Below are positions 7,215 through 14,600 of a stretch of 17,332 bases of DNA, one piece after another. The stretch comes from CAYPZL01 sp964415045 (lineage in GTDB: Bacteria > Planctomycetota > Phycisphaerae > Sedimentisphaerales > Anaerobacaceae): NCBI GenBank assembly GCA_964415045.1, contig CAYPZL010000122.1, positions 1 through 17,332 of the forward strand. The letters are read 5' to 3'. The notes beneath the pieces are model-generated. The model did no database searches. It was not told the origin of the DNA and saw only the letters and a list, made by a program, of their open reading frames with translations. Positions within the stretch are counted from its first letter, which is position 1. Each line of letters starts with the position of its first letter. The translations under genes and the position numbers were made by a program.

Positions 7215-7490
7215 CGGTGTTGCCGCCCAACGACTCACTTCAGGCGCGACGGCCGTGACTTCACCACGCTTGAGGAACTGTCGGACTTCTGGGATACGCA
7301 TAGCAGTGCGGACTACGAGGAGGTGATGGAACCTGTTGAGGCGGAAATCGACCTGTCCTCCAGCAAGATATACTGTCCGGTCGCGAAGGATCTCTTGCGC
7401 GAGGTGCGCCGCCAGGCACGCGAACAGGGCGTGTCCACCGAAACCCTGATCAACCTGTGGCTACAGGAGAAGCTTCACGCCTCGGCATAG
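7215..7490 (+). pseudogene. BrnA/CopG-like antitoxin lacking its start codon
   Basis: The open frame reads FTTLEELSDFWDTHSSADY and later SSSKIYCPVAKDLLREVRRQ and GVSTETLINLWLQEKL. This is the typical layout of BrnA/CopG-type antitoxins: an N-terminal LxEFWDTHDxxDY toxin-contact motif and a C-terminal ribbon-helix-helix. No ATG, GTG or TTG lies in frame between the TAG at 7212-7214 and the conserved FWDTH motif. The first in-frame candidates are GTG 7323 and ATG 7326, the latter only two bases after GAGGAGG, which would yield a 54-55 residue protein carrying only the DNA-binding half. No toxin gene is adjacent. I infer a 5'-degraded orphan antitoxin; translation of the short form is possible but unproven. 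Confidence 0.65.
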
Positions 7491-7519
7491 AATGTTGAAC
7501 GGGGAACGGCGAAGTGGCG

Positions 7520-8095
7520 TCAGGCGTTGATCTTCTTGAGGAGCCAGGCGATGTTTTGGCCGAGGGTTTTCATGGTCTGGAGGCCCTCTTCGTCTTGCTC
7601 GACTTCACCTTTGGCCCGGCCGATACCCATGTTCCAGTAGATCGAGCCTGGGATGATCATCTGGCCGATGAGGAAGAAGTGGTTGATGGAATCGAAGGTG
7701 TGGATCGACCCGGCGCGGCGTACGGCGACGACGGCGGCGCCGACCTTGCGTTTGAACATGTCATCGTTGGCGCGGGCGACGAAGCCGGCGCGGTCGATCA
7801 GGGCCTTCATCTCTGTCGTGACGTCGGCGAAGTAGGTGGGTGAGCCCAGGATAATGCCGTCGGCGGCGCGCATCTTCTCGATGCAGTCGTTGACGATGTC
7901 GTTTTCGATGACGCAGCGTTGATTCTTGTTCTTGTAGCACTGGCCGCAGGCAGTGCAGCCGCGGATGGGCTGGCCCGCCAATTGCACCAGCTCGGTCTCG
8001 ATGCCTTCGGCCTCCAGCTCAGCGAAGACCCGTCGGATGAGGATCGCGGTGTTGCCATCCTTGCGGGCGCTGCCGTTGAACGCGACGACTTTCAT
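7520..8095 (-). CDS. Iron-sulfur flavoprotein-like NAD(P)H-dependent FMN reductase
   Basis: A 191-residue flavodoxin-fold protein. The N-terminal phosphate-binding loop NGSARKDGNT (residues 7-16) and the GSPTYFADVT segment bind FMN. Between them lies a compact cysteine cluster, C47-x2-C50-x2-C53-x7-C61, as in archaeal and bacterial iron-sulfur flavoproteins, where it holds a 4Fe-4S cluster next to the flavin. Length is normal for the family. The expected role is cytosolic one- or two-electron transfer, perhaps in oxidative-stress defence or quinone/metal reduction; the substrate is not predictable. AGGGGA lies seven bases before the ATG and is embedded in a perfect inverted repeat (8100-8110 with 8141-8151), suggesting translational or operator control. 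It is transcribed convergently towards the toxin-antitoxin region and seems monocistronic. Confidence 0.88.
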   Translation of the reverse strand: MKVVAFNGSARKDGNTAILIRRVFAELEAEGIETELVQLAGQPIRGCTACGQCYKNKNQRCVIENDIVNDCIEKMRAADGIILGSPTYFADVTTEMKALIDRAGFVARANDDMFKRKVGAAVVAVRRAGSIHTFDSINHFFLIGQMIIPGSIYWNMGIGRAKGEVEQDEEGLQTMKTLGQNIAWLLKKINA

Positions 8096-8099
8096 GGGA

Positions 8100-8151
8100 C
8101 ATTCCCCTTTCGTTAGATCGATCTACCCTGGTTCGAATCAAAAGGGGAATG
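8100..8151 (-). promoter_or_regulatory. Inverted repeat covering the flavoprotein ribosome site, with an inner palindrome
   Basis: In the mRNA sense, CATTCCCCTTT (8151-8141) pairs perfectly with AAAGGGGAATG (8110-8100). The latter contains the Shine-Dalgarno sequence, so the hairpin would hide it. The 30-base loop holds the 12-base palindrome TAGATCGATCTA (8114-8125), a possible repressor site or inner hairpin. A six-base word CGTTAG/CTAACG is attached to each arm (8111-8116 and 8152-8157), giving a possible alternative pairing. Confidence 0.5.
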
Positions 8152-8221
8152 CTAACGGATCGCGGCGCGTCCTGCAAGTGTAGGATAGGCTTTAGCCCAT
8201 GCGGGTTCTGCTCTTCACGCA

Positions 8222-8527
8222 TCAATTGCACATCTGCTCCCATTTGGCAATCTTGCGGTCCTCGCCGTGGTGTTTGTTGCGGAGAAACAGCGCGTTTCGC
8301 TTCTTCCAGAGACGCCGGGCGGCCCGGTCCAGACTGTATTGTTCGATTCTTCTTCTCAGGTCCGACCAGCGGGCGCGGCAGCAGCGGCACGTGTCATGCT
8401 GCTTGTCGTACCACCAGAGCTGAAAGCCCCCGAAGGACTGACAGCTATCATCTCTCACGCCCAAAACGCACTCCGAATAAAGAAGCTGCTTGATATCCCA
8501 TTTGTCATTCACGGTGACCCGTTTCAT
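8222..8527 (-). CDS. Small orphan protein of unknown function (101 aa)
   Basis: Reading from ATG 8527, the product begins MKRVTVNDKWDIKQLLYSEC. It is polar and strongly basic in its second half (ARRLWKKRNALFLRNKHHGE), with a Cys-rich patch CRCC at about residues 46-49 and several tryptophans. I do not recognise a family. The start at 8527 is preferred over the upstream in-frame ATG at 8569 because GGAGG (8536-8540) sits eight bases before it. The mix of basic residues and clustered cysteines would suit a small nucleic-acid or metal-binding protein, but that is a guess. It is upstream of, and co-directional with, the flavoprotein gene, about 126 bases away and probably separately transcribed. 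Competing frames on the other strand have no ribosome site or motifs. Confidence 0.5.
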   Translation of the reverse strand: MKRVTVNDKWDIKQLLYSECVLGVRDDSCQSFGGFQLWWYDKQHDTCRCCRARWSDLRRRIEQYSLDRAARRLWKKRNALFLRNKHHGEDRKIAKWEQMCN

Positions 8528-8591
8528 TTTTGGATCCTCCATGAGATTTTCGTTCATCTCAGCCTTCATCGTATAGAAGGCGCCTGGGCCG

Positions 8592-8649
8592 CAGAGAGTA
8601 ACGCCGGAACTGCCGGCTTTTTGCCGGGCGATCCGCCCCGGCCTCTCTG
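8592..8649 (-). promoter_or_regulatory. Possible three-way-junction RNA in the leader of the 101-aa gene
   Basis: Three perfect stems nest in 58 bases. P1 is CAGAGAG/CTCTCTG (8592-8598 with 8643-8649), P2 is GCCGG/CCGGC (8603-8607 with 8613-8617) and P3 is GCCGGG/CCCGGC (8623-8628 with 8637-8642). Junctions are 4, 5 and 0 bases. An alternative hairpin, CCGGC-TTTTT-GCCGG (8613-8627 on the plus strand), excludes P2 and P3, as in a two-state switch. It lies 65 bases upstream of the ATG at 8527. It matches no riboswitch class I know. On the plus strand P2 plus five Ts looks terminator-like, but no plus-strand gene leads into it. Confidence 0.4.
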
Positions 8650-8746
8650 TATGAGTAATGACGTGTCAACGGCGAATGTTTCACATCGCTGCTTCGAAAA
8701 ATTGTCAGGCGTGAAACGGGAAGCGTCGTTTCTGAACTGAGAACAA

Positions 8747-8846
8747 GGGAAATCAAAGATCAAAGAGCAAAAATCAAAATTACGGAAGCGCCGCGATGCG
8801 GCGATGACTTTCCTATCTTTGCTGTTTGGTTCTTTTGTTCATCCCC
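8747..8846 (-). repeat. Repeat family R, copy 2
   Basis: About 100 bp, bounded by GGGAAATCAAAG on the left and CATCCCC on the right of the plus strand. AT-rich arms of CAAAG/CAAAA words surround a perfect six-base stem, CGCCGC-GAT-GCGGCG, inside GGAAG...ATGACTTTCC. The centre matches copies 1 and 3. It has the same orientation as copy 1, facing the 101-residue minus-strand gene roughly 220 bases away. Confidence 0.75.
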
Positions 8847-8893
8847 GGAGGCAGGATGGGTTCTCAACCCCAGGCGTGTCGATCCGGGTTCAC

Positions 8894-8970
8894 GGGCGCG
8901 TGAAGCGTATCTCGTGAAGCGTACCTTGGGATGCCTGTGCTTCACGCCTGACGAAATTCGTTTCACGCCC
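8894..8970. repeat. Repeat family D, copy 2 (nested hairpins)
   Basis: CGTGAAGCG occurs at 8899-8907 and 8913-8921. The second copy pairs with GCTTCACG (8939-8946), and an outer stem forms between GGGCG..TGAA (8894-8905) and TTCACGCCC (8962-8970). The 16-base word at 8899-8914 is identical to 5387-5402 in copy 1, and the architecture is the same. Confidence 0.65.
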
Positions 8971-9078
8971 AGCATTTCTCAGCAATAAACGGGTGTGGCT
9001 CGCGACCATCTAAGTGTGGCCGATAGGCGGCCAAGAGCAACTAAGTCGTGGTTTTAACGTGATTTAAGGAGTTTTGTC

Positions 9079-9924
9079 ATGATTACCAAATGGCTGAAAA
9101 TCGGCGTGATCGGGACGGCGGGTTTTTGCCTGCTGGGCGGACTTTTTTTCGGGAAGGACCTCGCCAGCTACGTGCGCAGTTCCGCGCGGGGCATGCGGAC
9201 GGTCGTCAAGGATTCGGTTCCCATCGAGTTTGAGCTGCGTCGGGCCCGCGACCTGCTGGAAGACATCATCCCCGAGATGCGGGCCAACATCCAGCTCATC
9301 GCCCAGGAAGAGGTGGAAGTGGCCGCGTTGAAGGCGGAAATCGCCCGCAGCGAGGAGTCGCTTGAGGAAGAACGCGAGAGAGTACAAAAGCTGCGTGCCT
9401 CGCTCGCGAGGCATCAGGCTTCCTATCGCTTCGGCGGCAGGGAGTATTCCCACGCGGACGTGAAGGCCGATCTGGCCGGACGGTTCGAGCGACTCAAAGA
9501 AAGCGAGCTGGTTCTGGCCAGCAAGGAACGCCTGCTCACTTCCCGCGAGAACTCTCTGAATGCCGCGATGCAACTGCTGGAGAAGACGCGGGGCGAGAAA
9601 CGCATCCTGGAGAACAAGATCGAGGCTCTGGCCAGCCAGCATCGTCTCGTCAAAGCGGCGGCGGTCGGCTCGAAGATTCATGTGGACAACAGCAAACTGG
9701 CCCAGACCGAGAAGCTCATCGCCCAGATCCAGAAGCGCCTCAACGTTGCCGAGCGGGTTCTGGCCCACGAGAGCCGGTTCGTGGAGTCGATTCCGGTAGA
9801 CACCATCGTCGAAGAGGACCTCGTCGCCCAGGTGGATGAATACTTCGAGACGCGCAACAACGAGACGTCCAGCGAGGACGCCGTGGCCGTGGCCATCGCC
9901 ACAGGCGAAGAGCCGGCCCGGTAA
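9079..9924 (+). CDS. Membrane-anchored coiled-coil protein
   Basis: A 281-residue protein with one N-terminal membrane anchor (IGVIGTAGFCLLGGLFFG, residues ~8-25). Long heptad-rich coiled coils follow at about 55-115 and 130-205, then a second short helical stretch (KLIAQIQKRLNVAERVLAHE), and finally an acidic, probably disordered tail. It recalls PspA-like or other membrane-scaffold proteins in general shape, but I see no family signature and leave it unassigned. The start is firm: AAGGAG at 9066-9071 lies seven bases before the ATG. It is the first of five co-directional genes (spacing to the next is 97 bases, with a promoter inside). It may tether or oligomerise partners at the membrane for the kinase downstream; this is contextual inference only. 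Confidence 0.8.
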   Translation: MITKWLKIGVIGTAGFCLLGGLFFGKDLASYVRSSARGMRTVVKDSVPIEFELRRARDLLEDIIPEMRANIQLIAQEEVEVAALKAEIARSEESLEEERERVQKLRASLARHQASYRFGGREYSHADVKADLAGRFERLKESELVLASKERLLTSRENSLNAAMQLLEKTRGEKRILENKIEALASQHRLVKAAAVGSKIHVDNSKLAQTEKLIAQIQKRLNVAERVLAHESRFVESIPVDTIVEEDLVAQVDEYFETRNNETSSEDAVAVAIATGEEPAR

Positions 9925-9941
9925 AGGCCCAGCCGCTTGCG

Positions 9942-9970
9942 TTGCCAGACGCGTCGTCGAATGGTAGAAT
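9942..9970 (+). promoter_or_regulatory. Promoter before the FHA-like gene
   Basis: TTGCCA (9942-9947), a 17-base spacer and TAGAAT (9965-9970). The predicted start near 9977 leaves a ~45-base leader ending in AGGAG (10010-10014) before the GTG at 10022. It could make the FHA-kinase part of the block independently expressible from the coiled-coil gene. Confidence 0.6.
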
Positions 9971-10021
9971 TGTCAGTGGCCAACTTCATCCGTAACCCCA
10001 GGACAATGTAGGAGTCGGGCC

Positions 10022-11629
10022 GTGTTGATCCTGCGAATCAGACAAGCTGAGTGTGCGTTGGCCGACGGCCGGCTTGACGAGGCCTTTGAAATCGCGCAGT
10101 CCGAAGATCTCCGTCGTCACCGTCACGGCCAGAGGCTGATCGGCCGGCTCACTCGAGCGCTGATCCAGCGCGGGCGGGAGAATCTGGCGACCGGCCGGTA
10201 CCAGCCGGCCCTGACCGATTGCAACAAGGCCGAGAAGTTGGCCGGCAACACATCCGAGATCGCCAAGCTTCGTGCGGCGGTTTGCAGCGAGATCCTCAAA
10301 AACCAGCAGGGCCAGGAACAGGACGCGCTTCGCGTCGCGCAGGCCCGGCGGCAGGTCGACGACGGCTGGCTCAGCGTCGGCGAGCGAATCCTTGAGGAGG
10401 CTCCCAGCGGTCACGAGCAAGCCCGGCGGCTGCGACAGGAGCTGGCCGCGGCACGGCTCCAGACCGAAGACGCCGTCGCCAAGGCCCAACAGGCCTTGAA
10501 GCAGGGAGACATCGAGCGGGCCATCGACCTGGCACGCAGCGCCCAACTGACCCGTAACAAGAACGGGCAGGTGGCGGAACTGCAGCGTCAGATCGGCCGG
10601 CGCGTTCTCGAGCAGGTTCGCACGCACATCGAGCAGGGGCGCATCGATCGCGCTCGGTCGCTCATGCAGCGGCTCGCCCCGCTTGGCGAGGACGGATCGG
10701 AGATTGCGGAACTCAGACGGGTCCTGATGCAATGCCATCAGGCCGCTGAGTTCATCGCCGCCGGCAAGCCGGCGGCCGCGTTGCCGTTGCTTCGCAAGGC
10801 CAAGACGATCTGTCCTGCGGCGCGGTGGCTGGAGACCTCGCTGGCCGAGGTCAAGCAGGCCGCCGAGGCGCTCGAAGAGCTGGACGCCGGACCGCTGGGG
10901 CTGAGCATCGCCGATGCGGCGGCCGGCCAGGAGCCCTGGAACGCGGTGCCGAACGACGATGCTGTGGCCCTGGAGCCCGACGGGCGGCAGAGCCCGGCGA
11001 TGGTGGAACGACCGATGGTCGATGCCGGTGAGAACTCATTTGTGCCTGAGAAGCTCGTCATGCAGGTGGACGGGGTGGGCAGCTTTCTCGTCTTTCGCGA
11101 GCCCCGCATCACGATAGGACCGATCAGCTCGTCCGCTCATCCGGACCTGGGTCTGATCGCCGATCCGAATTTGCCGGTCGTTACGATCGAGCGGATGGAC
11201 GGCGACTATTTCCTGCGGTCGCAGACGCCCGTGGAGGTCGGCGGGACACCGGTGACGGAAAAGCTGCTGAGCGACGGGGATTGCATCGCCCTTTCGCGGC
11301 GTTGTCGCATCCGGTTTCATCTGCCCAACCCGGCCAGCACGACCGCCACGCTGACGGTCTCCGGATCGCGGCTGAGCCGGCCGGACATTCGCCAGATGGT
11401 CCTGATGGATCGCGATATCCTGATCGGGCCGTATACCAACAATCACATTCGTACGGACCAACTCAGCGAGGTTGTCGCACTGTTCGCCCAGAACGGCCGG
11501 CTGTTGTGCAGGGCCCGGCAGGGCGTTGCCGTGGACGGGCGTCCTTTCGATCCGAGCGTGGGTCTCGTCACCAACAAGCGCATTGCTATTGGCAAGCTCT
11601 CGATGGTCGTGACAAGGCTCGAGGCATAA
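10022..11629 (+). CDS. TPR-like protein with two FHA-like domains
   Basis: A 535-residue cytosolic protein. Residues ~1-300 are helical repeats of TPR type with recurring G-x-A/L-x2-A patterns (GRLDEAFEIA, GRYQPALTD, GDIERAIDLA, GRIDRARSLM, GKPAAALPLL). A loose linker (~300-340) leads to two tandem FHA-like beta domains at about 343-440 and 445-534. Each has an ITIGP/ILIGP turn (G366 and G469) where FHA domains have IGR, and a late L-x-DGD/N-x-RIAIG strand. FHA domains normally bind phosphothreonine, but the usual Arg, Ser and His contacts are not evident in either copy, so ligand binding may differ. The GTG start is supported by AGGAG seven bases upstream. It lies 37 bases before the kinase gene and is an obvious candidate substrate or adaptor for it. 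Confidence 0.8.
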   Translation: MLILRIRQAECALADGRLDEAFEIAQSEDLRRHRHGQRLIGRLTRALIQRGRENLATGRYQPALTDCNKAEKLAGNTSEIAKLRAAVCSEILKNQQGQEQDALRVAQARRQVDDGWLSVGERILEEAPSGHEQARRLRQELAAARLQTEDAVAKAQQALKQGDIERAIDLARSAQLTRNKNGQVAELQRQIGRRVLEQVRTHIEQGRIDRARSLMQRLAPLGEDGSEIAELRRVLMQCHQAAEFIAAGKPAAALPLLRKAKTICPAARWLETSLAEVKQAAEALEELDAGPLGLSIADAAAGQEPWNAVPNDDAVALEPDGRQSPAMVERPMVDAGENSFVPEKLVMQVDGVGSFLVFREPRITIGPISSSAHPDLGLIADPNLPVVTIERMDGDYFLRSQTPVEVGGTPVTEKLLSDGDCIALSRRCRIRFHLPNPASTTATLTVSGSRLSRPDIRQMVLMDRDILIGPYTNNHIRTDQLSEVVALFAQNGRLLCRARQGVAVDGRPFDPSVGLVTNKRIAIGKLSMVVTRLEA

Positions 11630-11666
11630 GCCGACAAACGAAGTGATCTAATCCGGCAGAAGACCT

Positions 11667-14600
11667 ATGGACGCGTACCAATACAAATACGGAGATCGGC
11701 CCCTGGAAGGGTACACCATCCAGCGAGCGGCCGGACGGGGCGGCTTCGGCGAGGTCTACTACGCCGTCAGCGACAGCGGCCGCCAGGTGGCGCTCAAGGT
11801 GGTTCAGAGCCACGAGCAGATTGAGCTGCGCGGCATCAGCCAGTGCATGAACCTCAAGAGTCCGCACCTGGTCACCGTCTTCGACGTCAAGTACAACGAT
11901 CAGAAGCGGCCGTTTGTCGTCATGGAGTACGTCTCGGGCCCGTCCTTGAGTGATCTGCTCAAGGAATCGCCCGGCGGACTCGGGACCCAGAAGGCCGCCT
12001 TCTTCCTGCGGGAGATCGCCAAGGGCCTCTCCTATCTGCACGAGTGCGGTATCGTGCACCGGGACCTCAAGCCCAGCAACATCTTCTACGAAAACGGGTA
12101 CGCCAAGATCGGTGACTACGGCCTGACCAAGGCCATCAGCGCCAGCCGGCACGTCAGCCACACTATCACCGTGGGGACCGTGCACTACATGGCACCCGAG
12201 ATCGGCGCGGGTAAGTACGACCGCAGCGTCGATATCTACGCTCTCGGTGTGCTGCTCTATGAGATGCTGACCGGCCAGGTGCCGTTTTTGGGCGCCAGCC
12301 CGGGCGAGATCCTCATGAAGCACATGACGGCTCACCCGGACTTGAGCAACGTCGAGGAACCGTTTGCTCGCGTGATTCGCAAGGCGCTGGCCAAGGATCC
12401 CGCCGAGCGGTACCAGACGGTGCAGGAGCTGGTCGAGGACGTCTTCGGCGCCGAGCACGTTCGCAACAGCGTCTCGCAGTTCGCGCCCGAAGAGTTGTCG
12501 ATGGTGGCCGAGCACGTCGCGCAGAAGATCGGCCGGGTGCAACCGAAGGTCGGGGCCCAGACCGGGCAGCCGGGCCAGCGACAGGGCGAAAAAGACTTTA
12601 GCAAGGAGGTGGGCAAGAAAGCCGAATTGATCGCCAAGAAGGTCGAGACCATCAGCGGCCAGGTCGCCGAGAAGCTCAAGACGGTGAAACAGAAGGCCGA
12701 TCAGGCGGGCCGGACTTCGTCCAAGATCGTGGATACCATCGGTCCCAACCAGCGTAAAAAGCTGGTGCTGATGACGATGGCGGCTGTGGCATTGGGGGCG
12801 GGTCTGCTCAGCGGAGGCGGCTTCTTTCCTGCGGCGATCGCGGTCTTTGTGATGGTGGGGGTGGCGTCGAAAATCATCTTCCGCGCGCGTTGGCATTGGT
12901 GGCCGGGATTGGATGAAGACTCTCGCTGGCTGGGCAAGGCCGGGACCTGTCTCCTGGCGTCCTTTCTGGCGGTCATGCTGGGTACGCTCGCCGGGCAGCT
13001 TCTGGGATTGCCGTTTAGCGGGGGATGGGGCAGGTTGCCGTTCCGCGGGTTCATGATCTTCCCGTGGATGGGAGGTCCGGCGGCCCAGTGGGGCGGCAGC
13101 GTTCTGGCATTGGCGGTGCCCATGTTGCTGACCGACTGGTGGAAACTGACCGATCCGAAACGCGACAAGCGCGTGACCCTGGGGCCGGCCATCGGTGCGG
13201 GTTTCCTGGGTTTCATCGCGGGCAACATCTTCCATTATGCGCCGGTCATTGCCGCTTGCGCCCTGGGTGGCATCGTTCTGGTGGTGCAGACGGCCAGCCC
13301 GATGGGCCAGGCGGTGGCGAACGCCGCGCAGGCGAAGAAACGCAAAGACAAGGCCGCGCGTTCCAGTGGCGGTATGCAAACGTTGCCGTCCTTCGTTCGA
13401 CCGCTGTGGCTGGTCGGATTCGTTATCACCGTCAACCTCGGGTTGATCCTGATCCTTCTCGGCGCGATGGAGTGGCGTGGGGACAAGGCCGAGATGGGGA
13501 TTACGTTCGGCGTGGATTTTCTGATCGCCTCGCTGTTCTGCCTGATCATGGTCTGTCGCAGCCGGTTCACTACCTGGTGGCGGTATCTGATCAAGCCGGT
13601 GCTCTTGCTTTTGTGCGTTTGTTGCGCTGTCACCGCATCCATGTTCATAGGTATGACTAACCCCCATGACAAGGAGTTCGCCGTTGCCTTGTTCATGGTC
13701 ATTTTTTCCAGCATCGTTTTTCTGACGGTGGCGTTCATTCCGGGGCGTAAGCCCAGGCAAACCGCGTCCGGAAGCAATGCCGCGCCGCGCCGGGCCGCCG
13801 GCGTGCCGGCGGGGACGGCTTCGCCCTGCAAGCGGCTCTGGGCCCTGGTCCTTGCCCTGGTGCCATTCGTGCCTTTCCTCCCGTTGGCGGGCTTGCACCG
13901 CTTCTATGTGGGCAAGATCGGGACCGGCATCCTCTGGCTCTTCACGGGAGGCCTGCTGGGGATCGGTCAATTCATCGACATCATCGTAATCATCGTAGGG
14001 AGGTTCAGGGACAAAGACGATCTTCCCGTACTCATCTGGCATAATCCCGTTCAGACGGCGGGGGTGGCTCCGCAGGCCCCGGCCCCGGCGGTTGCGGCGG
14101 TGGCACAACAAGCAGCCGCGCCCGAGGCAGTCGAACCCGCAGCGCAACAGGCCGACGCGGCGCCGGCGCCGGAGGCGGCCGAGCAAAAACCTGCGTCCTG
14201 GCCCTCCTATCCGAGCACGGGCACGGTGATCTACGAGCCGTGGCATCCGCTCAGCGGGTTGATCTGTGCCTTCGGACACATCTTGGCCCTGGCGGCGATC
14301 CTGGTTGGCCTCGCAGTGGCGTTGCACCTGCCGGCGGTAGTAGCCTCCGGCTGGCCGAACCCGGATCTGGCGCAGGAGCTTGAGCAGCTTTTTGGATACG
14401 CGGGCTGGCCCGCCTTGATGGAACGATTGGGGGCTATCCTCCTGGTCGTCCTCTTCTTCCTGGCGGCGGTCCTGGTCATGATCGGCCGGCGCAAGTCCGG
14501 GCCGATGCATCTGATGCGGGCCTTGCTCGGTCTGGGGGGATTTCTTTTTGCGGTCTATGCGGTTCAAGGCGTGATATCGCCTATCGAATTGGAGAATATC

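Larger units (their letters stand above)
8528..9078. other. Non-coding repeat-rich gap
   Basis: No convincing gene lies in these 551 bases. In order, the gap holds the ribosome site of the 101-residue gene, a three-stem structure (8592-8649), a D-like remnant (8709-8731, GCGTGAAACGGGAAGCGTCG), repeat R copy 2 (8747-8846), repeat D copy 2 (8894-8970), and about 100 bases of leader for the coiled-coil gene ending in AAGGAG at 9066-9071. I found no clear promoter for either flanking gene. Confidence 0.6.

Noticed and set aside
7209..7250. Possible integron attC-like sequence after the CxxC gene (GTGTTGCCGCCCAAC)
   Set aside because: No paired R and L boxes with the proper inverted arrangement could be found, and no integrase is present.
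8126..8141. GGTTCGAATC, resembling a tRNA T-loop
   Set aside because: Flanking bases do not form a T-stem or acceptor stem on either strand; no tRNA body is present.
8603..8622. GCCGG-AACTG-CCGGC followed by TTTTT as a plus-strand terminator
   Set aside because: No plus-strand gene ends upstream, and the stem is better explained as part of the three-stem structure. Not excluded, but unsupported.
8267..8740. 157-codon plus-strand frame across the 101-residue gene and its leader
   Set aside because: No ribosome site or recognisable motif, and it runs through the hairpin structure. The minus-strand alternative has GGAGG.
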